This document shows, one piece after another, positions 1 to 6,937 of a stretch of DNA of 24,788 nucleotides. Origin of the DNA: Synergistaceae bacterium (lineage in GTDB: Bacteria; Synergistota; Synergistia; Synergistales; Aminobacteriaceae); contig JALHFZ010000019.1 in assembly GCA_022837505.1 (NCBI GenBank), forward strand, positions 1 through 24,788, read 5' to 3'. The notes under the pieces are model-generated. The model had not been told where the DNA came from. It did not search any database and saw nothing but the letters and a program-made list of their open reading frames with translations. Made by a program: the position numbers and the translations under genes. Within the stretch, counting starts at the first letter, position 1; every line of letters starts with the position of its first letter.

Positions 1-445
1 CAACCACCCCTTCTTCATGCAGCAAGCCTTCCTTGGCAACGCTTCCAAGCACTTCTGACACATCCATTTTATAGGGAGGATCAAGGAAAATCAAATCAAA
101 CTTGATTCCCTCTTTGCCCAATGTACGCAGGCTGGTATGCCAAGCGCCCTTCAGCAAGCATACCTGTTGCTCACAGCCCAGAATTCTCGCGTTATCGCGG
201 ATCACCCTGATGGCTTCCTGGCGCCTGTCGCAAAACACAACGCTTTCAGCGCCGCGGCTAAGCGCTTCAAAGCCCATGGAGCCCGATCCCGCAAACACAT
301 CAAGTGCGCTGGCATGCCGCACCTGTCCTAGCAGCATATTGAACACTGCTTCACGCACCATGGCCCGGGTAGGGCGGGTATCATGCCCAGGCGGCGTCCG
401 GAGCAGCCTTGAACGATATTTCCCGCCCAGAATCCTGATCGCCAT
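1..445 (-). CDS. rsmD: 16S rRNA (guanine966-N2)-methyltransferase RsmD, 3' end cut by window
   Basis: RsmD methylates G966 of 16S rRNA using SAM during small-subunit assembly. The minus frame starting with ATG at 445 stays open to the window edge (148 codons). It shows the family landmarks in order: an N-terminal MAIRILGGKYRSR, then RPTRAMVREAVFNML, the SAM-binding block LDVFAGSGSMGFEALSRGA, and the catalytic FDLIFLDPPYKMD. A complete family member is about 180-190 residues, so roughly the last fifth is missing. Its ATG shares one base with the upstream gene's TGA (TGATG), so the two are probably translationally coupled. The DNA is less GC-rich than the rest of the window. The identification is firm. 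Confidence 0.93.
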   Translation of the reverse strand, partial: MAIRILGGKYRSRLLRTPPGHDTRPTRAMVREAVFNMLLGQVRHASALDVFAGSGSMGFEALSRGAESVVFCDRRQEAIRVIRDNARILGCEQQVCLLKGAWHTSLRTLGKEGIKFDLIFLDPPYKMDVSEVLGSVAKEGLLHEEGVV

Positions 446-1263
446 CAAACCAATTGCCTTGGTTCCTTGCGTTGTTGCTGCCGTGAGGCTGCGGCCTTGC
501 GACGCTTGCGTGCTGCGCGTTTGGCATTGGATGCGATGCCAGAGTGGATCAAGGCCCGGAAACGCTCACCCCGCGCGTAACCCACACCATAAGACATCGG
601 CGCAACCAGGACCAGCAACGGCGAGAGGCGCTCCACAATCAGGATGGCATCAGCATTTCGCACACCAGCTATGTTGACAAAGGGAAAAATCAACAGACGG
701 ACCACCATGCGCAAGGCATCTGCCAAGCCAAAAGCCGCGCGGTCATGATAGTACAAAAGCGCCGGGCCAATGTCCGCACGGGTCTCATAGGCTGCCACCC
801 AGGATGGCAAAGGCCCCAACATATAAGTGTCCTTGACAGCCTGCAGAGCATATGCCAAACAAATCAGCACAATCAGCAGCGCACCGGAAAAGGCGGTCAC
901 GAACCCTTTGTACGGATGAAAACATCGCTCAAGGTCCTCACGCGTTGCTTCACGCCCATCCGCCTGGCGGATGAGGGCAATCTCAGCAAACGCCACGTCG
1001 CCTTCTCCATCGCGCGCGCCGGTGGAATACAGCAAGCCGGCAAAGGCAGCGATAACCACAAGGTTGATGATTGTGCGAAGCCAATCAATGTCAATGACCA
1101 GCAACTGACCCAGGAAGAAAAACAACACAGCGGACAGCACCAGATAACCCAGGATGCGGAGGCCTCGCTTGAGGGCCAGACGGCTGAAAGCCTTTCCTTT
1201 AAGGTAGGGTTTCTTGATCAGTGGCTTTTGTTTTTTGTTAGCGCCGGATTTGCTTGTAGGCAA
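445..1263 (-). CDS. Basic multi-pass membrane protein, function unknown
   Basis: I do not recognise a family. The 272-residue product has a lysine-rich N-terminus of about 30 residues. Hydrophobic segments lie near residues 36-56, 62-78, 117-140, 186-204 and 208-228. It ends in a strongly basic tail (SNAKRAARKRRKAAASR) that would lie at a membrane face or bind nucleic acid. The start is a TTG at 1263 preceded by AAAGGAAGG. It lies 17 bases after alr and one base into rsmD, so alr, this gene and rsmD form one transcript order. Composition matches rsmD and the last ~200 bases of alr but not the DNA further right. That the frame is coding is supported by its length, its spacing and the hydrophobic pattern. 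Confidence 0.75.
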   Translation of the reverse strand: MPTSKSGANKKQKPLIKKPYLKGKAFSRLALKRGLRILGYLVLSAVLFFFLGQLLVIDIDWLRTIINLVVIAAFAGLLYSTGARDGEGDVAFAEIALIRQADGREATREDLERCFHPYKGFVTAFSGALLIVLICLAYALQAVKDTYMLGPLPSWVAAYETRADIGPALLYYHDRAAFGLADALRMVVRLLIFPFVNIAGVRNADAILIVERLSPLLVLVAPMSYGVGYARGERFRALIHSGIASNAKRAARKRRKAAASRQQQRKEPRQLV

Positions 1264-1280
1264 TGAACTCGTACCTTCCT

Positions 1281-2399
1281 TTATGAATGTAAATAAACTC
1301 TCGGCACCCTTGGTGAAATAGCAATCAAGGTCTCATAAGGGATGGTGCCGGATAAATCCGCCAGTTCCTGCGCGGAAATGGATTCTCCCCCGTCCCGTCC
1401 AATGATGGTTGCTCGCCCGCCAACGGCTACAGGGCCTGCATCCGTAACATCCACCATGGTCTGGTCCATGCAGATATTGCCGCTGTGGGGAACCCTTCGG
1501 CCTCCGATGAGGACGTCCAGCTTCATCGAAAGCGCCCGGGAGTAGCCGTCGGCATACCCCACGGGGAGCACGGCGATCCGTTCCGTCCCCCTCGTCATGT
1601 AGCGGAGGCCGTAGCCGACGCCGCTTCCGGCGGGGAGGTCCTTCACGAAGGCGATTTCAGTCTTCACCTCGAAGGTGGGCAAAAGGCGAATTGGGCGGGG
1701 GCACTCCCGGGAGGGCCACATGCCGTAGAGGATGATCCCCGGGCGGACGCCGTCGAGATACATCTCCGGGCAGGCGAGGATCCCCGCGCTGTTGCAGGCG
1801 TGGCGGAGGGGGATGGAGATTCCCTTCTTCTCCGCTGCCTCAAGGGAGCGGGTCAGCCCGGCGAACTGACGGGCCGTATATTCGAGCCTTGCCTCGTCGG
1901 CCACGGCGAAGTGGGTGAACATCCCCTCGAGAACGATGCCGGGGAGGAGGGAGAGTTCGTCGAGCACTTCGGGGATGTCTCCGGGGAGGAAGCCGATGCG
2001 CCCCATCCCCGTATCAACCTTCACATGGATCGCCGCCTTCTTTCCAGCCCTCACCGCCTCGGCGCTGAGGGCCCGGGCGAAGGCAAGATCAGTGACGGTC
2101 GGAGTTATCCCCCGGCGCACATAGTCCCGGGCGGATCGCTCGGGGGAGGGGCCGAGGACGAGGATGGGGGCGGTGATCCCCCCCTCCCGGAGCTCGAAGG
2201 CTTCGTCAGGGATCGCCACGGCGAACCGCCTGCACCCCCCCTCAAGGAGAGCGGAGGCGACGGGCACTGCTCCGTGGCCGTAGGCATCAGCCTTCACCAC
2301 GGCAAAAATCTCGGGGTTCGGCCCTATATGGGTTCGGATTGCGTGAAAATTAGAGACTATATTCTTCAGGCTGACTTCCATTCTGGTGGCGCGATGCAT
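1281..2399 (-). CDS. alr: Alanine racemase (PLP-dependent)
   Basis: Alr interconverts L- and D-alanine in the cytoplasm and supplies D-alanine for peptidoglycan. The product is 372 residues, a normal length. The PLP-lysine motif AVVKADAYGHG is at about residue 36. DTGMGRIGF, HACNSAG, GVGYGLRY and the conserved block GNICMDQTMVDVTD follow, and it ends in RVPRVYL. A TTG at 2408 would leave only one base after the GGGAG, so I chose the ATG at 2399, about 10 bases downstream. It follows the agcS terminator without an obvious promoter of its own. Base composition changes inside the gene: about 1281-1490 resembles the left flank, the rest is GC-rich like the right (see findings). Confidence 0.93.
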   Translation of the reverse strand: MHRATRMEVSLKNIVSNFHAIRTHIGPNPEIFAVVKADAYGHGAVPVASALLEGGCRRFAVAIPDEAFELREGGITAPILVLGPSPERSARDYVRRGITPTVTDLAFARALSAEAVRAGKKAAIHVKVDTGMGRIGFLPGDIPEVLDELSLLPGIVLEGMFTHFAVADEARLEYTARQFAGLTRSLEAAEKKGISIPLRHACNSAGILACPEMYLDGVRPGIILYGMWPSRECPRPIRLLPTFEVKTEIAFVKDLPAGSGVGYGLRYMTRGTERIAVLPVGYADGYSRALSMKLDVLIGGRRVPHSGNICMDQTMVDVTDAGPVAVGGRATIIGRDGGESISAQELADLSGTIPYETLIAISPRVPRVYLHS

Positions 2400-2429
2400 A
2401 ACGAACAATCTCCCTTCTTAATGAGCAGA

Positions 2430-2451
2430 CGGGAGGAATTTCTCCCTCCCG
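2430..2451 (-). promoter_or_regulatory. Leader hairpin before alr with possible SD-sequestering alternative
   Basis: On the minus strand CGGGAGG and CCTCCCG form a 7-bp stem with an 8-base loop, with no T-run after it, so it is not a terminator. The 3' arm (CCTCCC) could instead pair with the GGGAG ribosome-binding site of alr about 20 bases downstream. Two mutually exclusive folds are therefore possible, one hiding and one exposing the start. This is seen only as complementarity, and regulation is inferred. Confidence 0.3.
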
Positions 2452-2466
2452 GTCTCACACCATTTA

Positions 2467-2494
2467 CAAAAAAGGGGCGGAAATTCCGCCCCTT
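2467..2494 (-). terminator. Rho-independent terminator of the AGCS symporter gene
   Basis: Perfect inverted repeat AAGGGGCGGAA/TTCCGCCCCTT with a very short loop, followed on the minus strand by TTTTTT. It lies about 37 bases after the agcS stop codon. Confidence 0.88.
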
Positions 2495-2530
2495 CTGTGG
2501 TTTTTTCCTGACAATTTCGTCGTGAAGCTC

Positions 2531-3925
2531 TTAGATTTTGATTTTTCCCGTTTTGCGTTTCTCGTCGAAGTCCTTCACAAGGCGGCGCATTTCGCCGGAA
2601 AGGATGAGAAGGGCCACGAGGTTCGGTGCCGCCATGAGACCGTTGAGGGTGTCGGAAAGGTCCCAGAGGTTGGTGAGGAATGCGGCGGCATCGCCGAGAA
2701 GAACGCCTCCCGCGGCTCCGAGGAGGATAAGGATAATCCAAAACACCTTTATAACGGGAATGGACTTGTTTCCGAAGATATAGGTTCCGCAGGTCTCACT
2801 GTACCAGTACCAGCCGAGTATGGTGGAGAAGGAGAAGAGGGCGAGTCCCACGGCGAGAATCATGGTACCCGTGTTCCCCAGGACTACTGTAAAGGCGGAG
2901 AGGGTAAGCTGGGCTCCTGAGAGCTCGGGGCTCCCGGTGAGCACGCCGCTGGTGAGGATGGTGAGGGCAGTCAGGGTGCAGATGACGATGGTGTCCGTGA
3001 AGACCTCGAAGAGGCCGTACATCCCCTGGCGAACGGGATGGTCGACCATTGCGGTGGCGTGGACCATGGGGGCCGAGCCGAGGCCCGCTTCGTTGGAGAA
3101 GACGCCCCGGGCGATACCCTTGGTGAGGGCGACCTTGACAGCCCATCCCGCAATGGCGCCGGGCATGGCCATGGGATCGGTGATGGCGTATTTCACCGCG
3201 TTGCCGAGGGCGACGGGAATCTGATCCATATGGGTGAATACAACGATAAGCGCACCGATGATGTAGAAGATGGCCATAAAGGGAACAAGGTAGGTGGTGA
3301 CGTCAGAGATTCTCTTCAGTCCGCCGATGATCACGAGGGCGGTCAGGATGGCCACTGCCACGCCGGTCCAGACTGTGGGGATGCCGAAGCCGAGAAGGAA
3401 CCCCTCTGCGGTGGAGTTGGCCTGCACTGCGCAGCCGATGCCGAAGGACGCGAAGAACCCGAAGAAGGCGAAGAGCCAGGCGAGCCATTTCTGATTGGCG
3501 CCCTTTTCGAGGATGTACATGGTGCCGCCCCGCCAGTTGCCAAGGGCGTCCTTCTCACGGAAGCGAACTGCGAGGGAAACCTCGGCGAACTTCGTCGTCA
3601 TGCCGAAGATGGCGGAGATGAGCATCCAGAAGAGCGCGCCGGGTCCTCCGAGGTGAAGGGCCGTAGCCACGCCCGCGATATTTCCCGTCCCCACGGTGGA
3701 GGCAAGGGCGGTGGAAAGGGCGGCGAAGGAGGAGATGGTTCCCTCACTGTCTGACTTCTTGCCGAGGTTGCCGAAGACTTCCTTGAACATAAGACCGAAA
3801 TAGCGAAGTTGCGGAACTCCCAGTATGACCGAAAGGTAGACTCCCGTGCCCACAAGGAGGGTGAGCATCCACGGGCCCCAGACGATACTGTTGACAAAAC
3901 CGTTCATTTCCATAATAGCATTCAT
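2531..3925 (-). CDS. AGCS-family sodium:alanine/glycine symporter
   Basis: Members of this family (AgcS, DagA, AlsT) import alanine and/or glycine with sodium across the inner membrane. The 464-residue product matches the family length and is hydrophobic throughout. Family landmarks are the N-terminal region GPWMLTLLVGTGVYLS, the TVGTGNIAGVATALHLGGPGA segment and the signature NEAGLGSAPMVHA. A GTG exists at 3946, but the ATG at 3925 sits about 10 bases after GGGGG and gives the expected N-terminus. It has a long leader with an extended -10 promoter and its own terminator. Its position directly downstream of a glycine reductase operon suggests glycine or alanine as substrate. Specificity cannot be read from sequence. 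Confidence 0.93.
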   Translation of the reverse strand: MNAIMEMNGFVNSIVWGPWMLTLLVGTGVYLSVILGVPQLRYFGLMFKEVFGNLGKKSDSEGTISSFAALSTALASTVGTGNIAGVATALHLGGPGALFWMLISAIFGMTTKFAEVSLAVRFREKDALGNWRGGTMYILEKGANQKWLAWLFAFFGFFASFGIGCAVQANSTAEGFLLGFGIPTVWTGVAVAILTALVIIGGLKRISDVTTYLVPFMAIFYIIGALIVVFTHMDQIPVALGNAVKYAITDPMAMPGAIAGWAVKVALTKGIARGVFSNEAGLGSAPMVHATAMVDHPVRQGMYGLFEVFTDTIVICTLTALTILTSGVLTGSPELSGAQLTLSAFTVVLGNTGTMILAVGLALFSFSTILGWYWYSETCGTYIFGNKSIPVIKVFWIILILLGAAGGVLLGDAAAFLTNLWDLSDTLNGLMAAPNLVALLILSGEMRRLVKDFDEKRKTGKIKI

Positions 3926-4132
3926 ACTTCCGATTCCCCCTTTCACATCATCGAATGAGCAGGTTCACTCAAAAGGAATGGACTTCTCATGATTGAAAAT
4001 GGCGGACAGCATGAAACAGAATCGTGAACCTTCTGAAGGTCAGTCATGCATCACCCCCGGGAGCGGCTGCGCTGCGAAGTGCTCTGTTTCACAAAATGAT
4101 ACCATCCAAAATTATACCACTGAAAAAGTCAA
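3926..4132 (-). promoter_or_regulatory. agcS promoter and long structured leader
   Basis: An extended -10 (TGGTATAAT, 4119-4111) is followed by a second similar TGGTATCAT, then a leader of roughly 170 bases. The leader holds a perfect 9-bp inverted repeat, TGAAACAGA (4010-4018) with TCTGTTTCA (4083-4091). This encloses about 65 bases with a smaller ACCTT/AAGGT hairpin. A TTGACT lies only 10 bases from TATAAT, too close to act as its -35. No known riboswitch core was recognised. Confidence 0.45.
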
Positions 4133-4161
4133 TAAAGGAAGGCTGAAAGAGCCTTCCTTTA
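4133..4161 (-). terminator. Rho-independent terminator at the end of the grd operon
   Basis: Perfect 11-bp stem TAAAGGAAGGC/GCCTTCCTTTA with a 7-base loop, followed on the minus strand by TTGACTTTTTC. It begins a few bases after the grdD stop codon. Confidence 0.85.
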
Positions 4162-4166
4162 TCATG

Positions 4167-5315
4167 TTAAATATATCCTTTATCCTTCAGCAGTTCCTCC
4201 CCCTTTTCTCTGTGCCGGGCGGGGAGCTTGATCACGGGGCCGGTGCACCCCATGGAGGATTCGGCATAGATCCCCTCTTTCCAGAGGGCCTTCACGCCGT
4301 CCTCGATGGAGAGGACGTCGATCCCCTGAATCTCCTCATCCGTGGGCTCCGAAGGGGGCATTGCCACCGTCTCGGCCGGGGAGGGCGCCGGCTGAATGCC
4401 GGCCAGGATCCCCTCAAGCCCCGCCTGTTTCGCCCCGGAGATCTCTGCGGCGATTTTCCCCGGGAGGTCCCCGGCGATGACCTGGGCCGTGTACTCGAGA
4501 GCGGAGGCGATAACAGGAGATCCCGAGGCCCGGGAGATAATGGAGATGATCTTCTTCCACCCCTCCCCCACGGATGGACCGTACCCCCATCCGAGGGATT
4601 CGTAGGACCCCCCCGTGGTGAAGGATGAGAACATCTTCATCAGGACATTGCCCGTGAGCGTGTCGGTGACGCAGACATCCACCGCCCCGGCAAGGATGTC
4701 GTTGCCCCGGAGAATCACCCCCCCGTCCTTCCGGATGCTCTCACCGAAGGAAAGGGCGTACCCCTTCTCCTTGAGCTGCTTCAGGGCCTTCAGGACAAGC
4801 TGGGCTCCGTCCACATTCAGGATGCCCACCGTGGGGTTTTCGATCCCCAGGGCTCTGGCGGTCGCCCTGCCGTAGAGGGCGTTCCGCACCATGGCCTCCA
4901 CCCTCGAGACCGCGGAGGTCCCGGTGGATGAGGCGAGGATCATGGGCTTTCCCCGGGATGGGGTCAGCACCCGCCCCATGGTGGACACGCCGAGGGGGAA
5001 GGGGTAGTGAAGGGCGACGGCCCCCCCTATTCTCCCCACCGAAAGGGCCCGCTCCATCCCTTCGGCCACTGCGTCATCTCCGTCCTCCGTCTCAATCCAG
5101 GAGAGGTCGTCGAATCCGGAAATCCTCGGGCCGATGAGCACGGGCTCCAGACGGGGGAACCTCTCAGCGGCCATTCTGGCGCCCCGGGCGAGCTCCTCCG
5201 CTCCGAGCTCGCTCCCCCGGGCCATGAGCCCCACGGAGATTCGGGGCCCCCCGGTGCGGGATTCGCTTATGATCTCCCGGAGGGCCTCCCCTACAAGATG
5301 TCGAAGATCAGTCAT
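4167..5315 (-). CDS. grdD: Glycine/sarcosine/betaine reductase component C, alpha subunit
   Basis: Component C releases the Se-carboxymethyl group from GrdA as acetyl phosphate. GrdD carries the cysteine that holds the acetyl thioester before phosphorolysis. The 382-residue product resembles PlsX/phosphotransacetylase-like proteins (GRATARALGIENPTVGILN, GAVDVCVTDTLTGNVLMK). It ends with the signature ESSMGCTGPV, whose cysteine is near residue 357, close to the catalytic Cys359 known from Eubacterium acidaminophilum GrdD. A GTG at 5324 is possible, but the ATG at 5315 lies about 8 bases after AGGGGGG. It starts 14 bases after grdC and ends the operon at a strong terminator. Confidence 0.94.
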   Translation of the reverse strand: MTDLRHLVGEALREIISESRTGGPRISVGLMARGSELGAEELARGARMAAERFPRLEPVLIGPRISGFDDLSWIETEDGDDAVAEGMERALSVGRIGGAVALHYPFPLGVSTMGRVLTPSRGKPMILASSTGTSAVSRVEAMVRNALYGRATARALGIENPTVGILNVDGAQLVLKALKQLKEKGYALSFGESIRKDGGVILRGNDILAGAVDVCVTDTLTGNVLMKMFSSFTTGGSYESLGWGYGPSVGEGWKKIISIISRASGSPVIASALEYTAQVIAGDLPGKIAAEISGAKQAGLEGILAGIQPAPSPAETVAMPPSEPTDEEIQGIDVLSIEDGVKALWKEGIYAESSMGCTGPVIKLPARHREKGEELLKDKGYI

Positions 5316-5329
5316 TTCCCCCACCCCCC

Positions 5330-6862
5330 TCAGTCAATTTTTTCCGACAGGTCGGAGAGGACCTCGAGAAGAAGGGCCTTGATGTCTTCTTTTGATGCTG
5401 CGGCAGCTCCGGGCTTTTTGCCCGTGGGGGGTTCGAGAAGGAAGGATGCCCCGTCGGCGAGGTTCGTGAGGCGGGCGAGGAAGAGGCTCCCCTTGCCGAT
5501 GATCATGGCCCGCTTCATCGTCCCCTCTTTAAGGGCATCGCAGGCGTGGCCGACGAAGGGTACCCCCGAGGGGATATGCCCCTGGGTATGGGCAAACCCC
5601 GGAAGGCCCCGCTCCTTGACGAAGGTCATCATCTCCCCCTTTTCGAGGGCTCCCTTCATTACCGCAAGGGCCGCCGTCATCTTGATGTTTGCCAGGGGGA
5701 CGTCCCCCGCTCCGGCGGGAAGGGTGATCTCGTTGATGTGAAGCTCCGCGGCGAATTTGTCCACGTCGAGGAAGGAGAGGCCCGCCCTCTCCAGAGGATC
5801 GAGGATGAGGGCTGTGGTGACGGCCTGGGGAGAGGAGCCCGCCCCCACGGAATGCTTGCCGAGGACGTCGAGGCGCATAATGGGATGGGTTCCGTCATCG
5901 GGGACGAGGAGGACGGCAAAGTTTCCGAGGCAGTCCTCGAGGGCCGGCATCTTTTTCTTGACATGATCCCGGCTGTTCATGTAAAGCTTCGGGATAGCTC
6001 CCCCCGCAAGGACGACACAGTTCTTTCTCGCCCCCGAGGCCACCTGGGAGGCAGCGTCAATCATGGCGCAGACCGGACCGGCACAGAAGGCCCGCACATC
6101 GCATCCGCTGGCATTCACGCATCCGGCGATCTCGGCCACGGCCTTGGCGAAGTTGCCTCCCCCCCGCTGGTTCATGTCTCCCGCCGCTTCCTCGGAACAT
6201 TCAAGGACGAAATCCACCTCTTCAGGGGCCATGCCGGTGTTCTTCAGCAGGTGAAGCAGGGCGAGGACCCCTCCGGTCTTGCAGGCGAGGTTCTCCAGGA
6301 GGACGTAGGCGAAAAGACAGTCGTCGATCTCATGGCCGTTCCGGGCGCATGCGACGACTTTCCCTTCGATGAAGAGGGGCAGGGCTCTTTTGTCCCGCAC
6401 CTCCCTCTCGATCTCCTCAAGGGGGTGCCCCTCCTCGAGGCGGGCGATTATTTTTTCGTTCAGCACCGGACTCGCCTCAAGCTTCTTCCGCACCGAGGCG
6501 GCGAAGTCCTTTTCGAGCCAGATGATGTCGAAGACGTCGCATATATCCAAAAGCCCGATAAATTCATCCTCGGGCATGATTTCACCGTAATTTCCGTACC
6601 GCGGACTCTCCGTCAGGCGATGGTCATACCAGGGCTGAGGGGAAGCGGTGAGTTTTTCGAGGGTGATCCCGCCGATGTAGGCCTGGTTCGGAGCGTAATC
6701 CTTCGCCTCTTCCCAGCTCTGCCGGTGGGAGGCCAGTTCCCTGATATAATCCGTCTCTCCTTTTGTCTCTCTCTCGATGTTGGGGGTGATTCCGTAGTGA
6801 TATCCGAGTTCGGGCGCGTGATTCAGGCAGTAGGCGTACCCCCTGATTCCAACGTTGGCCAT
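5330..6862 (-). CDS. grdC: Glycine/sarcosine/betaine reductase component C, beta subunit
   Basis: GrdC pairs with GrdD in component C, which produces acetyl phosphate. The 510-residue product is a thiolase/KAS-III-like protein of normal family length. It contains ECSEEAAGDMNQRGGGNFAKA, ASGCDVRAFCAGPVCAM, VVLAGGAIPKLYMNSRDH and GHIPSGVPFVGHACDA. A TTG at 6871 would touch the ribosome-binding site, whereas the ATG at 6862 is about 10 bases from AAGGAGG and gives MANVGIRGYAY, which fits the family N-terminus. A strong intercistronic hairpin separates it from grdB, and grdD follows after 14 bases. Confidence 0.94.
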   Translation of the reverse strand: MANVGIRGYAYCLNHAPELGYHYGITPNIERETKGETDYIRELASHRQSWEEAKDYAPNQAYIGGITLEKLTASPQPWYDHRLTESPRYGNYGEIMPEDEFIGLLDICDVFDIIWLEKDFAASVRKKLEASPVLNEKIIARLEEGHPLEEIEREVRDKRALPLFIEGKVVACARNGHEIDDCLFAYVLLENLACKTGGVLALLHLLKNTGMAPEEVDFVLECSEEAAGDMNQRGGGNFAKAVAEIAGCVNASGCDVRAFCAGPVCAMIDAASQVASGARKNCVVLAGGAIPKLYMNSRDHVKKKMPALEDCLGNFAVLLVPDDGTHPIMRLDVLGKHSVGAGSSPQAVTTALILDPLERAGLSFLDVDKFAAELHINEITLPAGAGDVPLANIKMTAALAVMKGALEKGEMMTFVKERGLPGFAHTQGHIPSGVPFVGHACDALKEGTMKRAMIIGKGSLFLARLTNLADGASFLLEPPTGKKPGAAAASKEDIKALLLEVLSDLSEKID

Positions 6863-6898
6863 GCTCTTCAAACCTCCTTGTGCTGTGATCTGCCGAAA

Positions 6899-6926
6899 GG
6901 GAGGCCCGGGGTATACCGGGCCTCCC
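6899..6926 (-). other. Strong intercistronic hairpin between grdB and grdC
   Basis: A perfect 11-bp GC-rich stem GGGAGGCCCGG/CCGGGCCTCCC with a 6-base loop sits in the 75-base gap after grdB. On the minus strand only TTTCGG follows, so it is at best a weak terminator. It could stabilise the 3' end of an upstream processed mRNA or cause partial termination. Confidence 0.6.
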
Positions 6927-6937
6927 GGTTATGAAAA

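Noticed and set aside
3946..4100. Second glycine riboswitch in front of agcS
   Set aside because: The conserved GCCGAAGGxGCAA and GGAAACTCTCAGG strings are absent on both strands.
4111..4132. TTGACT/TATAAT as a standard -35/-10 pair for agcS
   Set aside because: The spacing is only 10 bases. The extended -10 is the more credible element.
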